DNA from: Gnetum montanum
Taxonomy: Eukaryota; Streptophyta; Gnetopsida; Gnetales; Gnetaceae
Assembly (NCBI GenBank): GCA_015680685.1
Contig: MNCI01007659.1
Location: 12,848 to 76,847, forward strand
Direction of reading: 5' to 3'
Length of the DNA stretch: 64,000 nucleotides
Position 1 is the first letter of the stretch. Each line of letters begins with the position of its first letter. The position numbers and the translations under genes are program-made. Under the pieces are notes generated by a model. The model made no database searches. It was given only the letters and a program-made list of their open reading frames with translations, and had not been told where the DNA came from. Shown in pieces: positions 9,800 through 23,150 of the stretch.

Positions 9800-12439
9800 A
9801 AAGGCATGGAGAAGAAAAGGGAAGTTTATTAGGGCACAGATTATGTCTAGTGGGCTGCTATGACTGGGGTTGGCCCAAACATGATAGGATAAACAAGAGA
9901 AGAGGGTTGAGGAACCTACCCAACAAAGGGGTAGGAGAGGTTGAAGTAGATGTAGTGGCTTGGAAAGTCAACTATTGGAAGAGGCTTCCCATGAAATTAT
10001 TAGGTTTAGGCCTAGCTTCAAACTCATCCTATTTCTTTGCTCATCAATCTTAATTAGTTGGAACAATATACGTGTATGGGTGTCATTCAATGATATTTTT
10101 TTGTAAGAGGAAGGTATGTGCTCCTTCCCATTTCAGTGACTTAACTAATACTCATGTTTTGATTAAGCTTCCACATGTGGAATGAGCAAGGTAGCTTAGA
10201 TTCTGGTGTAAATGAGGTTATAGAGTTTCTTATTTACTACAACAAAATCTAGGCTTTGCCTCCTTTTTCTGAACAATTGCCTATACTTAGCCATAGCTAG
10301 GTTTTTTGGGTCACACACCCTCATAGCATCTTGGTTGTAAGCCATGTTTGTCAAGTTGATGGGCAAAAACATTGATTTGTTGAAGGGCATTGATAGGGTG
10401 TTGGATTTAATTTTTTAATTAATTAAAAATTTCAACAAGTGAAATTATCCAATGTGCACATAAGTGTTGCTATAAAAATGGTTGGAGCTACAACTACAAG
10501 TGCAGTGTAGGTTGTTGTGACAATGGGATGCACTACTCTAGGAAAAATATGACAATTTTAATTTTAGTAAAAATAGTTATGCTGGCTTTGCTAATAGGAA
10601 CTATGTTGGGGGGTAGGTAATAAATGATGGCCTTTCCTAGCAAAACTACACTAAGAATATTCCCCCCCTTAAAAAAGTATGCTATTTTCTAAAAAGTAAC
10701 AGTGAAGTGTGTGTTTTCCCAAAACTATGCTAGAATCTTGGGAAGAACTATGATGGCTTTTCCCACAAAATTTCATAGCAAGGAGTTGGGTTATTGGGGT
10801 AAAACCATGCTAGCCTTTGGAAAATCCAAGGAAGGTTTCCAACAAGAGAAAGTGAAAAATTTTACACGAAACCATGCTAGCCTTAGGAAGTCCATCAACT
10901 AATTTGAAAATTTTGAAAACACCTAAAATCACTTGTAATTAATATGCTAAGTATTAATTGCAAAAAAATGGCTAGTAGTGTTGGCTTTATTGGTGGATTT
11001 TCTTGGAAAAATTCAGAGGTTTTAATGTAGGTTTAAAATTTTTAATTTGTAAAAATTATTTTTAAAGGGTACAGAGAAAGATTGGACAAAGAATTGGGGT
11101 AGAGACCCTCCTTTTAAAATTAGACACTATTGCATTCAACAAATTCAGTTATTGAAGAATCAAAAGTTTCTAATGGAAAGAGTTTAACCTTCGATCCCAA
11201 GGACCTCTAAGAAAGTGGATCCAAGGAATCCTAGACGATCTTGTTCATTATCCAGGGACTTAGGAAGTGTAAACATGATAAAGGAGTCAAAAAAGAATAC
11301 AAATCCAATCTAAGAAAAAGCATAAACATTAATCATATTACAAACTTGCACAATAAATGAACTATAAAATTTATTGCAATAATGAAATTTTCAAGGTATA
11401 AAGTTCAAGATTTATACAAATTGTGTGCCCAAATGCATAAGAAGTTGCAGAGATGAAGCTTAAATCCTATTGAATCCAACAGGTTGTGTCCTACAGTCAG
11501 CCTCACGATCTAGCTACTTCCAAACTTTGATTGACAAACCTCTTTACTAGTTCTTAGCTTAGATCTACTATGTTGGTAACAAGAGGGGTAAACGATGTGT
11601 TTGAATTTTTGTAATTATGAAACTATGTGCCTAGCTAGTTACCAATGTGCTCCCAAAAAGTCTCACAAATGCCAAAGGTTTCAAGTGCTCAAGGTTGCAA
11701 AAGTTGTGAAACTAAGAAAATGATTTTCCAAAACTTGTTCAATGTGTTTGAATTTGATTTTTATAGGTCATACAGTTGTTGATTTAGAGTTGCAAATTTC
11801 TATCATCATTGCTAATAGATTGGTGTAATTTGTAGGTGTAGTAAGCCATCAATTTCAGTGTAGTTTTCCACTTACAATAAGTTTAATGTAGCCAGGCCAT
11901 CAAAACAATGCTAAGTGCTATAAATAGTATATGAACTTTGAAAACTACACTAGCTTCACCATAACTATGCTAGCCTTTGAAAAACTACGTTGGCTTCATG
12001 GGATTCTCACTAACCTTTCTAAAAGCCTCATCCTCATTGGAACCATGTTATCTTGCTGGAACCATGTTGGCCTTAATGGAAAAATGAAAACTTAATAATT
12101 CTGACACTGGATGTAGGAGGTTCTAGCTTAGTTTTGGCTATGGCCAACATAAAACCCATGAAAAACCAAAATTTGTTAGTTTCCAACCCATTTTTAGTCT
12201 CCCCAAGCCCAAATATAGACATGACATAACTTTTTCCACTTGGGAAGTGAGGCTACAACAATTTATGAGGCATTTTTTAGCCTCAAAAAGTTAAAGTATG
12301 TGAGATTACAACTCATGGGCTGCAAACCTCACATTTTATAATAATGTCCAACCTCAAGTTCAATGGTGAAGGTTACAATGCCAACAAGTTGCAACACGAA
12401 TTTTTTTATGGTGTTTCAGAAAGGTCAAGTCATAGTCAC
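9800..12439. other. Non-coding region between two Ty3 remnants, with diverged repeat words
   Basis: No protein family is recognised. A word close to 'aaccatgctagcctttggaa' recurs in diverged form near 10725, 10745, 10802, 10868 and 11940-12070, so at least parts are repetitive. The region lies where the 5' LTR and leader of the minus-strand element and the missing 5' half of the plus-strand element should be, but LTR ends could not be fixed. Confidence 0.35.
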
Positions 12440-14255
12440 ATAGTTAACCACTTCTCCAATTGAAGATGACATAGTCATAGATCCTAGATTTTCTAATGAA
12501 CATGTTAACATTATTAATGATATATCCAAAGGTTATGAGGCCATTATGCACTTTGATAGAGCTTTAACAACACATGGGGCTAATGCCAATGTCATTATCA
12601 TAATTTCCTCTACTGAAATCCAACCTTTTGCCTATCATTTTGAGTTCCCATGCACTAACAATGTGGCATAATATGAGGGATTAATCAAAGGATTGCTGAC
12701 AACTCATGACTATGGACTTACATGCTTGATTGTAAAAGGTGATTCTCAATTAGTGGTTAATGATATAACTAAAGTATACATGTGTAAGAAAAAAAACTTG
12801 TAGCCATACTATGATTGAGCCAAAAAAATCTTGTAATAGTTTATAGATGTTAACATTCAACATATTCCCCAAGCTGAAAATACACTAGCTAATGTCATTG
12901 CTACATTAGCCTTAAGTGTTGCACTTGATGTGTTTAGCAAGTTACCTTCCATGAAAAAAAACTATGTTGATTCCATTGCATAGAATATTGAAAGAAATTC
13001 CATAGCAACCATAAATAACATTCCTTTAACATGAATGGTATGAAAATATCAATTTTTACCTCATGCATGATGAACCTCCATAAAATTTAACTACCTCTTA
13101 AAAGGATGTTATATGTAAACAATTAAAACAATATGTTATTGTATTTGATAACACATATATCGAAGATCCTATGATGGGGTACTATTAGTATGCTTGAGTA
13201 AGGTAGAAGCCCATACAGTCCTAGAATAGGTATACAATGACATATGTGGAGAACATATAGGACCTAGAGCCATGGCTACCAAGATTAGATGCTTAGGATA
13301 TGATTAGCCTTATATAGAAAGTGACTACATGAAAAAGATAAAAACTTGTGACATTTTTCAATGGCACAACATCTTAATACACATGCCACAAATAGATTTA
13401 TACACAATGTAGATTACATGGTTGTTCCAATGATGAAGAGTTGATATAATTAGGTCAATAACTCCTAATTTATCAGTAGAACATAGTATTTTACAAAGTG
13501 CATTGAAGATATTTCTTTGAGAAAAAAAACTTTGTAACAAGTCTATAAATTCATCCTAGACAACACAGTATCCCATTTTGGCATACCTTTAGTCATTGTC
13601 ACAAATACTAGACCATAGTTTAGTAACCAAGAAATGCAAACCTTTTATCAGTGATTACACATCAAACATTCTTTTTCATTGTCCTATTATTCATAAGAAA
13701 ATGGCTACGCTAAAGCCACTAACAAGTTCATTGTTAACCTTCTAAAAAAAATTTTAAATAATATCAAATGTAGATGGCATCAACAACTCTTACATAGACT
13801 TTGGTCCTATAGGATAACATTTCAAGCTCCAACTAGTGCCACACAATATAACGTAGTATACAAATCCAAAGCTATTTTTCCTCTTGAATTGCAAGTTCCA
13901 TCTTTAAGGGTAGCTCTATTTGACTACATCAATGATGAGTAGAATAATAAGCTACATATCATTAACCTAGATTTGGTGGAAGAGGAACAAATGCAAGTGC
14001 TTGATCACGTTGAATAGTATCAAGAGAAACAAAGATAGTGTTACTACGATGATCTAGATCGAAAGAAAGCCAATGAAGAAGACATTATCCTCAAGGCTAT
14101 GTGTGAACATGTAGAAAAATTTTGAGCCAACTATGAAGGCCATTTCTTGGTTCCTAAATCCTATGGAAATGAACCATTCAAATTGGTAGGCATGGATGGG
14201 AATGAATTAACCAATCTAATCAAGCATACCTATTTCAAACCTTATTATATCTAAT
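12440..14255 (+). pseudogene. Ty3 (Tat-lineage-like) second RNase H and integrase remnant
   Basis: A second, 'archaeal-like' RNase H is visible at about 12530-12910: 'IQPFAYHFEFPCTNNVA' followed by 'YEGLIKGLL', then 'KGDSQLVVNDITK' and 'NIQHIPQAENTLANVIATLA'. The 'EFPCTNN-A-YE' and 'GDSQLV-N' blocks are hallmarks of the extra RNase H in Tat-type Ty3 elements. Integrase follows: zinc-binding region near 13150-13360 ('SKVEAHTVLE', 'ICGEHIGPRAMATKI', 'KTCDIFQWH'), then the end of the core and the C-terminal region at 13690-14250 ('ENGYAKATNKFIVNLLKKIL', 'WSYRITFQAPT', 'ANYEGHFLVPKSYG'). Stops and a frameshift interrupt it. Reverse transcriptase is missing upstream. Confidence 0.75.
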
Positions 14256-14887
14256 GTTGAGCCATTTTCTTGTAGCCTTTGTTTGTCTTTGTTTACAAAT
14301 TTGAATGGATGACTAATGTTAACAACCTTAGTAGCCTATAACAACCAAGATTGCATGACCTCATTTTGGCCAAAATGATTGCAAATTTTGTCTAAATCTG
14401 CAAAGTGATATCTATAGTTCTCAAGTTCTAGAAATTTTATTCCATGATGACCTATATTTGCTTGTTGTCTCATGTAACCTGTTATAATCTTTGTGTTCTT
14501 TGATCTATTTTCTTGTCCTCTTGGAGTTATGTTTGTAGAATAATCCTGAAGCCATCACAAGGTTGTAACTCATTATAGCAATGAGTTATCATGTGATCAC
14601 AACACATGAGATTTAACTAGCTTGTTTTACTATGCCAACAATGCTTGCCTCATATCATTCCTACTACCTTCTTATTATCATAACCATTTATCAAATTTAT
14701 CCTTACTTACCCTTGCTAATAATGAAAACCTATGTTTGACACTCATGTACCATGACTATGTGACATTCTTCTACATGCTTTTCCAATTAGTTCACTAAAT
14801 CAAACATACTTCATTCATTGAGATAACAAAAATTTAGCCTTGACACAAAATCCAAAAGAAGGCTTTACACCTATTCAAAAAAATGAT
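14256..14887 (+). other. 3' untranslated internal region of the Ty3 element
   Basis: Between the end of integrase and the G-rich tract lies about 630 bp with no recognised coding sequence. Its position suggests the 3' internal leader of the same element. Confidence 0.35.
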
Positions 14888-14917
14888 GGGGTGGGGTGGT
14901 GGGGAGAGGGGAGGGGA
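14888..14917 (+). promoter_or_regulatory. G-rich polypurine tract, quadruplex-capable
   Basis: Five runs of four G separated by T, TGGT, AGA and A occur in 30 bases. The position, downstream of integrase and followed almost at once by TGTC (14919), suits the polypurine tract that primes plus-strand synthesis. Five G4 runs with short loops also meet the usual pattern for an intramolecular G-quadruplex. It is by far the most G-rich stretch in the AT-rich half of the window. Confidence 0.55.
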
Positions 14918-14918
14918 A

Positions 14919-16310
14919 TGTCAAAAAATCTAAGAGGCCAAATTTTCCTAAAGAAAGCCAAATGGATTAAAGAAAAAAGAGCCTAGTGGCCAAAGAAGCC
15001 TATAATAAAGCATTGGTTGCTCTAAATATCATCAGTAACCAATAGTTCAAGCATCAGTTGATTAACATGTTACTCTTTCATACTTATGATGTCAAAACAT
15101 GTGGAATTCTTCATTAGCCTATTTGATCATTTCTAATAGCCAATGTAACCATTACCCCATTCTATATCACCATCATTCAATGTTAACCTTACTTCATCAT
15201 CATAAGGACTCCTTAGCATGATTCAATAGCTAAAGAATCAAATGTGGAGAGAGAAGCATCAGTGATATACCTAGAATAGTGTTTTGCATTCTTTGTTGAT
15301 GTCTTTTAGGTTAATCCTCAAAACATCAATAAATATGGACCAATGAAACACCTTAATGAAAATTTCAATTATAAATAAAGAAGCCTAGTAACCAAATTTT
15401 GATTGTAACTTTGATCAAATTCAAGAACAAAAACAAATGCCTTGATTTCCCTTCAAAGATGCTATATTGTAACCTTTTTTTGACAAAATCTTGGGGTATT
15501 TTTAAATATATAGAATGTAATTCATAACTCGCATTGTTAAAAATGCTATGAATTTCATTACACCAACATAATTAATCTCAAAAGTCAAAAAAAGCTTCCA
15601 GTTGTGGCACAAAATCTCAAAACGCAAGTGATAAAAACATGATAGTTTTGAGCTATAAAAATGGTCAAAAATGTTGCATAATTTCCTAGGAAACTTCTTG
15701 AGGCCTAATCAATAAAGAAATAGCAAATTTTGACCTATTTAAGTAAGAAATGGCATCATTTTCAAGGCTTTCTTTTGACAAGAAAACTTTTTGTAGCAAA
15801 GAGCTTTTTAAGAGTACAGAATCTTTTTGAGAGTAGAAATCATTTTTAGCAAGGAGACCCTTTTTGGCAAGTAAGAACAAAGAGACTTTTGAAACCTTTT
15901 ATATCCTTCACCGAACACTGATCGTAGAGAGCATAGAGAACTTGTTATAGCATTTCTTAAGAGTAGATTGATCGAGATACACAAGTGCATCAAATCTTAA
16001 ACGATAATTTCAAAGAAATCTCTAAACCATCTTATAGTCTCAAGATCTTGAAATCCACTCAATCTATATTTTTTGAACCTATTTCACAAATTTTTTTTAA
16101 CATTTAATATAAAGTTCACAATTTTGTTTTGGCCATATTATTTTTTTCTCTATCAGTTCTCAGATCCAATGTTGGATCTATTGTTTGTTCATTTTTCTCA
16201 TTCATTTCCACTTGCTTCATTTAGTAATAGACCCTTGTAAGTCCTTTAAATCCTTTTCCAGACTAATGGATCTTAAAGTGAAACTATTTTGCACTGAGAT
16301 CTTTGGTTTC
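14919..16310 (+). mobile_element. Putative 3' LTR of the Ty3 element
   Basis: It starts TGTC just after the G-rich tract. No gene is seen inside; a TATA-like 'ctataaaaatgg' lies at about 15652, where a U3/R border could be. The right end is uncertain and may merge with the copia element that starts near 16310. No matching 5' LTR was found in the window, so the call rests on position and the polypurine tract. Confidence 0.35.
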
Positions 16311-19300
16311 TAACATCAAATTTTTTAGTCATTACAATACTATTGCCAAATAAGTATGGGATAATCTCTAATTAGAATAAAGGGAGAGCTTGGAAAATAA
16401 ACAATTGTAGCAACTAATCTACAAACAAAAATTTGATACACTAAAAATTAGAAGAAATGAAAGTTTTAAAAATTTCTTTATTATCATGTATGATAGCTTA
16501 TGAAAACTAGATGAATATGGCTATGAATATACCAACACACAAAAATTTTACAAAGTTGTTCAAGATCTCAACATACATCCAAGCTTTGAAAACATGATGA
16601 AAAACATTACTCTTTCAAAGAACTTCAACATGCTCAGTTTTACTAAATTAGTTGATGAAGTCAAAACCCTACAAATTATGAAGACTAACAAACAGTCTAG
16701 TGAAGATGATCAAGCCTACATAAGTAACCAAAGATAAAGAGCTAGGTAGGAAATATTCAAAGCAATAGGAGATTCAATTATCAAAATATATATCAAGAAA
16801 CAAACATAGAAGAAAATGGTGATGAAAATACAAGAGAAAGAGGTAGAGGTTTAGCTAGAGGAAGAGGTAGATGGAATCAATCAAGAAGAAAAAGAAAAGA
16901 TCAAGATTCAATATCATATTGTAAGTTTTACAAAAGAAAAGATCCTACAATAGAATAATGCTTAACTTGAATCAATTTTGAGACAATACATGGACAAACT
17001 TTACAAATAAAACAAGATACTCCCTCTTCATCTTAAAAAGTTACTCAAGAATAAGAATGAGATAATTATGAAACATTCAATTGAATAAAAATAAAAAAGA
17101 AAGAATATTGGATTGTAGAAAATGGGTGCTCCAATTACATGACAGCCTACAAAAACTATTTGCTAAATTATAAAATAAAAAATTCTCTTAGCAACATCAA
17201 AATTGGAGATGAAAAATAGTTATTCATAAAAAAAATAGGATATTTTGTAGTTAAATTAAACAACAAATAAAAGATCACCATTTCCAATGTCTATTATTTT
17301 CCTAGTCATTCTAACCCTCTCATCTCTATTTGACAAGTCTCTAATGAAGAAAATAATTCAAGAGCAATTTTTGCATTATTAACAAATCCAATGGTGAAAA
17401 AATTGTAAAAACTAAAGCCTTGAATAATAGAATATATTACCTTGAATGTGAGTATCTCAATGAAAAAGGAGAAATAAGAAGCAATCATAATACTTAATAA
17501 AATTGTGTCCACACAACAAAAGCCAATCCAATCCCAAATAAATATGAATTCAAGAAAAAGGATAATGAGGATTTCAACAAGTCTAATCTTTGGCATGGAA
17601 TGCTTGATCACATCTCCAATCACAAAATTCAAAGAATAATAAAATAGGAAAAAGCTATAGCAATAAAAATTTTAGATACTTGGGAAAAATATGAGACTTG
17701 CATATAAGAAAAGGAAACCAATTTTCTTCACAACTCTTTCATGATAAATAAAGAAAAATCATTTGATCTTCAGCACATTGATCTAGTTTGGTCAATGCCC
17801 ATTGTTGAAATAGAAGGGGGAAATTATTTCATGGTCATAGTAGATAGCTACTTAAGATACACTTGGACTTAGAATCTAAAGCAAAAGTCATTAAATACTT
17901 TGAAACTTTTCACAAACTCATTAAAAACTTCATGAATGTCAAGATAAAGACCATTAGATTAGACACATAAGGTAAATTCATAATAAAAAATTTAATAAAT
18001 TCTATGAATGAAATGGTATCTTTCATTAGACCACATGTATAGCCCAAAATTAAATAGAGTAGTTTGAAATAAAAATAAAATAATATAAGACAGAGCAAGG
18101 TGCTTACTAAAGCATGACTCACTAACTAACTAATATTGGAGTATGATCATCATAATTTCTTGTTACATTTCTAACCAAATCATCACCAAACGAAATAAAG
18201 ATAGATCTCCATATGAAGTTCTATACAACAAAATTTCTAACCTAATTCATATGAAAATATTTTGATTTCATTATTTTGTAAATACCCCAAATAATTCTTT
18301 AACAAACTTGAAGATAGAGGAAAAAATGCATCTTTATTACTTATGATTCTCACACTAGTGGATATAGGAGCTACAACTTAATGAATTAGAAATGGCATGT
18401 TTCGAGAGGTGTTATATTCAACAAGACAAAGTTCAGTACAAGTGATCTTTTTAAATAGAAAAATAAATCAAACACATATCAAAGTTCAAAACCTTACGTT
18501 CAAAAAGACCATCCTTGCACTCATATGCTAGACATAAATTTTGAAATAAAAAATACAAAATTTCATAATATTACAAATATGGCATATTCAAAAGTCTCAA
18601 GTGAATCAACCAATGTCAATGAAGCTATAAAATTAAAACTTTAGAAAGAAGCCATGAACAAAGAGTGTGATTCCATCCTAAGAAATAATACATGGTAATT
18701 AATGGTAAAAAAAAGATAAAAAAGTTATTAATTATAAGTGGATGTATAAAACAAAGTACAATGAAAAAGAAGAAGTCACAACACACAAAGCAAGACTTCC
18801 GACAAGAGGATTCAAATAGAAGAAATACATTAACTATAAAGAAATCTTTGCACTAGTGGCCAAATTTAAAATAATAAAATTCATTCTCTTCATAGCAGCA
18901 CATAAAGATCTAAAGGTTTAACAAATATATGTCAACCTAGAATTTCTAAACATATGCATTAAAGAAGTATACATCTATTAACCTAAAGATGAGGCTATTA
19001 AAGGAAAAGAAAATGAAGTATGCAAACTTAACAAAGCTCTATATGGCCTAAAGCAAGCACCTAGGACTTGGTTCCAAAGAAATAATGACTATCTCACCTA
19101 AAAGGATTATCAAGTTTGCATGTTTTAGTTGACACTATATTTCAAGAAAGAAGGAGATGAATTCATTAGAATATTTCTATATGTAAATGACATTATCTTT
19201 ATTGCCACCAATAAAAGGCTAGCATAAGATTTCAAGAATGACATGGAAACTGAATTCGAAATGAAGAACCTTAGAGAACTTAAATACTTCATAGAAATTA

Positions 19301-20090
19301 AAGTAAACTAGGATAAGGATGACAAATATTCATCAAACCAAATATTCAAATTCCATCATATCTAAAGAATGAGAAGCTATCATTCAATTTAAAGTTACCT
19401 AGCAAAGATAAGACTCCTCTCATAAATACAATCATATATAGAATCATGATTAGATCACTTTGGATTTTCTACCATACTAAATCAAATTTAGAATATGTAA
19501 CATCATCCTTATTTAGATTCATGAAAGAGCCAAAAAAATCTCACATATAAGCACTTATGCATCTCCTTAAGTATGTAAAAAGAACTTGCAACTTTGGAGT
19601 CCATTTCAGTAAATGAGATACTCAACTTCATGCACATTCAAATGCTAACTAGGTAGGACATAATAATGATAGAAAATCCACATCATGAGTTCTCTTTATG
19701 CATGAAAAAATTCTAATATACTATAAATTCAAGAAATAATCATTCATCAGCTTATCCACTTATGAAATAGAATTTATTAACACAGCTAAATACCCGTATT
19801 ACTTAGTCTAGCTAAATAAACTTCTCTCACACTTAGGATTTGAAGTTGATTTTTCTACAAATTTTTAATATGACAATATAGCATTAATTAAACTATCCCA
19901 AGATTATATGCATCATAGAAAATCCAAACACATTGACATCAAGTACTATTTCATTAAGCAAGAAGTGAAAAAAGGAACCATCAAACCTATTAACATTTGT
20001 TTCAAAGAGCAACTTGCTAACTTACTAACAAAAAATATTTTGTCTCATAGGATCAAGCACATTAATGAATTTATTATAATTTAGATCATG
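16310..20090 (+). pseudogene. Decayed Ty1-copia retrotransposon (gag-protease-integrase-RT-RNase H)
   Basis: Plus-strand translations show copia domains in order. Gag is at about 16500-16970, with a zinc-knuckle remnant near 16915 ('SYCKFYKRKDP'). The protease region near 17110 reads 'WIVENGCSNYMT', where D-S-G-C is expected. The integrase zone is near 17760-18250 ('QHIDLVWSMPIVEIEGGNYF' onward, 'RSPYEVLYNKI'). Reverse transcriptase is at about 18640-19330: 'YKWMYKTKYN', '[17 protein letters not shown]', and 'LYVNDIIF' where YVDD is expected. RNase H is near 19740-20080 ('STYEIEFINTAKY', 'RKSKHIDIKYYFI'). Numerous stops, and Asp-to-Asn at both active sites, show it is dead. A GGTTTCTAACATC at 16299 may be a decayed Met-tRNA primer-binding site. 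Confidence 0.8.
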
Positions 20091-20560
20091 TTAAAGAAAG
20101 AAGAAAGCAAAGATGAAGAATGATGATTGCCTTCTAGTCTAAGGAATTTTTAGCTTTTTAGAGTAGAAGATAATAATTTTTTGTTTTTATTATATAATAG
20201 GGATTTATTTCAATAAAATATAGCAAATTTCTAGATTGATGGGTAGTTGTAATGTTATTTTAATCCCTATATATATATATATATTATTTTTAATGTTTTC
20301 TTGGTCATTGAGACTATAATGTATTATTTTTAGTAAACTTTACCCCACTTGTCACATATATATATCAAAGACATCTCTTCAAAATTTGTATCATGGAATC
20401 ATGAATATAATTTTAGCAAGAATTTGACTATTTCATCATTAATTCATCTCCATTCATCAACATCATTCATCATTATTTACTAAATTTTGGAAGTTGAACA
20501 TTTAGAATTAGGTATATTCATTATTCTATTATATCTCAATAATTTCACAACATATTTTAG
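20091..20560 (+). mobile_element. Putative 3' LTR / 3' end of the copia element
   Basis: Downstream of RNase H comes a purine-rich stretch ('aaagaaagaagaaagcaaag') and then about 450 bp with a TATA run (20266-20284) and a second TATA-like stretch near 20347, consistent with a short copia LTR. No 5' partner could be aligned, so the ends are guesses. Confidence 0.3.
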
Positions 20561-21179
20561 TGATTCTTAATTTATTAGAAATCTAAGATAGGTGGCTACA
20601 TACAGATGAAATTTTAGTTCAATATCCATTACGATTTGGGAGAAATTAACTCTATAATTTGACAAATTTTTTAAATCCTTAATTTTTACTATTTAAGAAT
20701 TAGATCATTTATCCATCAACATATAATGATTTTTTATGATATTATATTTATTTGAACGTTAATATCAGTGGGAAGGTTTAGTTAAATTTTTATCATAATA
20801 AACATAATAACTTTTAAGTTATCATCTCTCAAAATTTTACTACTAGAATTATTGTGATTTTTGATAAATTAAAAAGAATATAACATAATCATATATTCTA
20901 GATATCTTTTGTAGTACTTATTTTCTTCATTTATAGAGAACTACATAATGTTTCCAAAATATAAATTTTATTAATTAATTCTTTGTGAAGTCAAGATAAC
21001 TAGGCAAGTCTTTCACTACCTAAAATTTATTTAGAAAATATTTTAGCTAAACTTTGATTAAACATGTCAAGATAGAATAATTTTTATTTACATTCTATTA
21101 AAGGAGGTTTGCAATAAAATAGTTGTGAATTTTCTTACATTTCCAATCATTTGCATCTCATATTTCATCATTCAGTTTT
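20561..21179. other. AT-rich DNA, nothing recognised
   Basis: No ORF of note, repeat or RNA gene was identified; the stretch is extremely A+T-rich. Confidence 0.3.
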
Positions 21180-21830
21180 ATGACAATAGCACCCATGAAT
21201 AAATTGACATCTGTTCAACCAATCCTTCCTACTAAAAATACAATCCCAAGAAATCTTACTTAGATTATCCTTAGAGTCCCTCTTAAATTAGTGTTATTTT
21301 TAAAGACATTCTTTCAAACTACAAGCAAATAAGAATCAAACTTAAATAGCAACTACATTACATGGAGAAATTCCAACAGTGTCCACTACCAATCTTCTAG
21401 TTGATCCCATTAGCCTTTGATTTTGCTTGTACAAGTTCCTAAGGAAGTTTCATTATCAAATTTTGCCAACTATAATGGGGAATTTGATCCCACCAATCAT
21501 GTAATCATCTTCCAAAATGAATACATGTTATTGGCTAATTATCCCCACAATATTCTTAAAATCTTTTCTAACCATATGATTGAGAAAGAAATTCAGTGGT
21601 ATAGATTCCTTCCCCATGGATCCATGACCTCCCTAGAACAACTCTTTATAATAGTTGGCATAGTGGAAAGGCTTGGAATAAATGAAACCTTCAAGTTTTC
21701 TATTCCTAGACACTAATACTATAAAAATTCATATCTCTTAAATGGCAGTGCATTAGACTTCATATGATCCACCGTTGAAAAGCTTATGGAAAACGTGATA
21801 ATCTTTATTAAAATAGATTGCAAAATCACT
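21180..21830 (+). pseudogene. Ty3-type gag, N-terminal half
   Basis: An open stretch of 99 codons (21417-21716) reads 'NFANYNGEFDPTNHVIIFQN', 'YMLLANYPHNILKIFSNHMI' and 'IQWYRFLPHGSMTSLEQLF'. This matches the capsid start of plant Ty3 gag, where 'Y-G-DP--H' and 'WY--LP-GSI-S--QL' are conserved. The preceding bases carry a Thr/Asn-rich leader with stops. The capsid C-terminus resumes only near 23170, so the gag is interrupted by about 1.3 kb of non-coding DNA. Confidence 0.65.
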
Positions 21831-23150
21831 TTGAGACATTGCATTACATGCCAATATTTATGCACTATCTAGATTTCCCTAGTTTTTAATAGATGCAATA
21901 AAACCAATAATAACTTAATTATTTTGAATTTTTCTTCTAGTTTATTGATTGTAATCTGTAGAAAATTCAACGAGCTTTCCAAAAATATATAACACATACT
22001 TTGGATCATCATACTTTGAGAACAATTAGTCAATTAATTTCCTGAAACATATCTTAAAGGAATTTCAACAAAGGCTTTGTAAAACATTGAAACTGCATTG
22101 GGAATTGAAATCAAATGAGAGAAAACTGAAATGGAATAGAATTAAAAATTTGAAATGTACTAAAATACATGTGAAATTCTATAAATGAAAAATCTTTAAT
22201 AGTGAAATAATTGGAACTCCTAAAATACACAAAACTAAAACATCTTTAATAAATAGCACAAAATGTTCATAAGTAACCAACAATAAGACTAAGTAGCTTT
22301 GAGAGAGATACACATAAAAAAGAGGAGGAAAAACACAAATTGCTATTATAGGAGGTGCTACCAAAGCATTCTTTACTCAACCCCACATGATGAAGGAGTT
22401 CCTCATCTTACCTCTTTAAGGAGGTGCTACCAAATCACTCTTCACTCTACTCCACAATGAAGGAGTTCCTCATCTTCTCTACAATGCTCAAGTTTTTGTG
22501 ACAATATCAAATATTTGAATATATTTTGAGGAGAAAATAACAAAAAAACAAGGGCTTGAAGGTGGAGGTACTAAAGAGCATCCTCCAGCTCCTAGAAAGA
22601 TCACTCCTCACTCATAACTCTCTTCTTGCCCTCTTGAATCCCTCTTGGATTACTCTTAGATAACTCTTGGATAGCATCCTACATAGCCACACATCTTCGA
22701 GGGTGGTTAACACAACCTTGGTTAGGATTTTTGATCCAATTTAGGTCTTGGTTAGGTTATGGTTAGGCAAGGATACGTGTTTCCAAAGTCAACACACCAA
22801 CCCACTACTTGTGCACATGGATGTGCAAGTTTGACTACTAATTTAAGCACATTTGTATGCACATAAATTACAACATATTTTTGAAAAATACGATTCCTAA
22901 CCATATATACCTACATAAACACAAGTTACATGACTTATATACTTAAACATAAAATAAGAAGATCCTCTATTAACTTCAAAAGATCTTTAATTTTGCATCT
23001 TGCTACCATGAAGCACATAATAACCTACCCAATTTCTAAAACTCTTCACCATCTTTTTGAAGAGATTTAAGTAAAATATTACTAAAGGTGGAAATTTTTA
23101 GAAGCTCCTAGTAATCAAATAAGCTTACCATAAGTCCATCTCCAAATTCA
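21831..23150. other. Non-coding insertion interrupting gag
   Basis: This separates the two halves of the gag remnant and codes for nothing recognisable. It contains a tandem duplication at about 22352-22482. Between 22590 and 22760 there are repeated 'ctcttgga' and 'ggttagg' words. It may be an LTR or a nested element, but no ends were found. Confidence 0.35.
22352..22482. repeat. Tandem duplication, unit about 70 bp
   Basis: Two copies run from 'aggtgctaccaaa' to 'atgaaggagttcctcatctt', one at about 22352-22412 and the next at about 22421-22482, with few mismatches. Confidence 0.7.
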
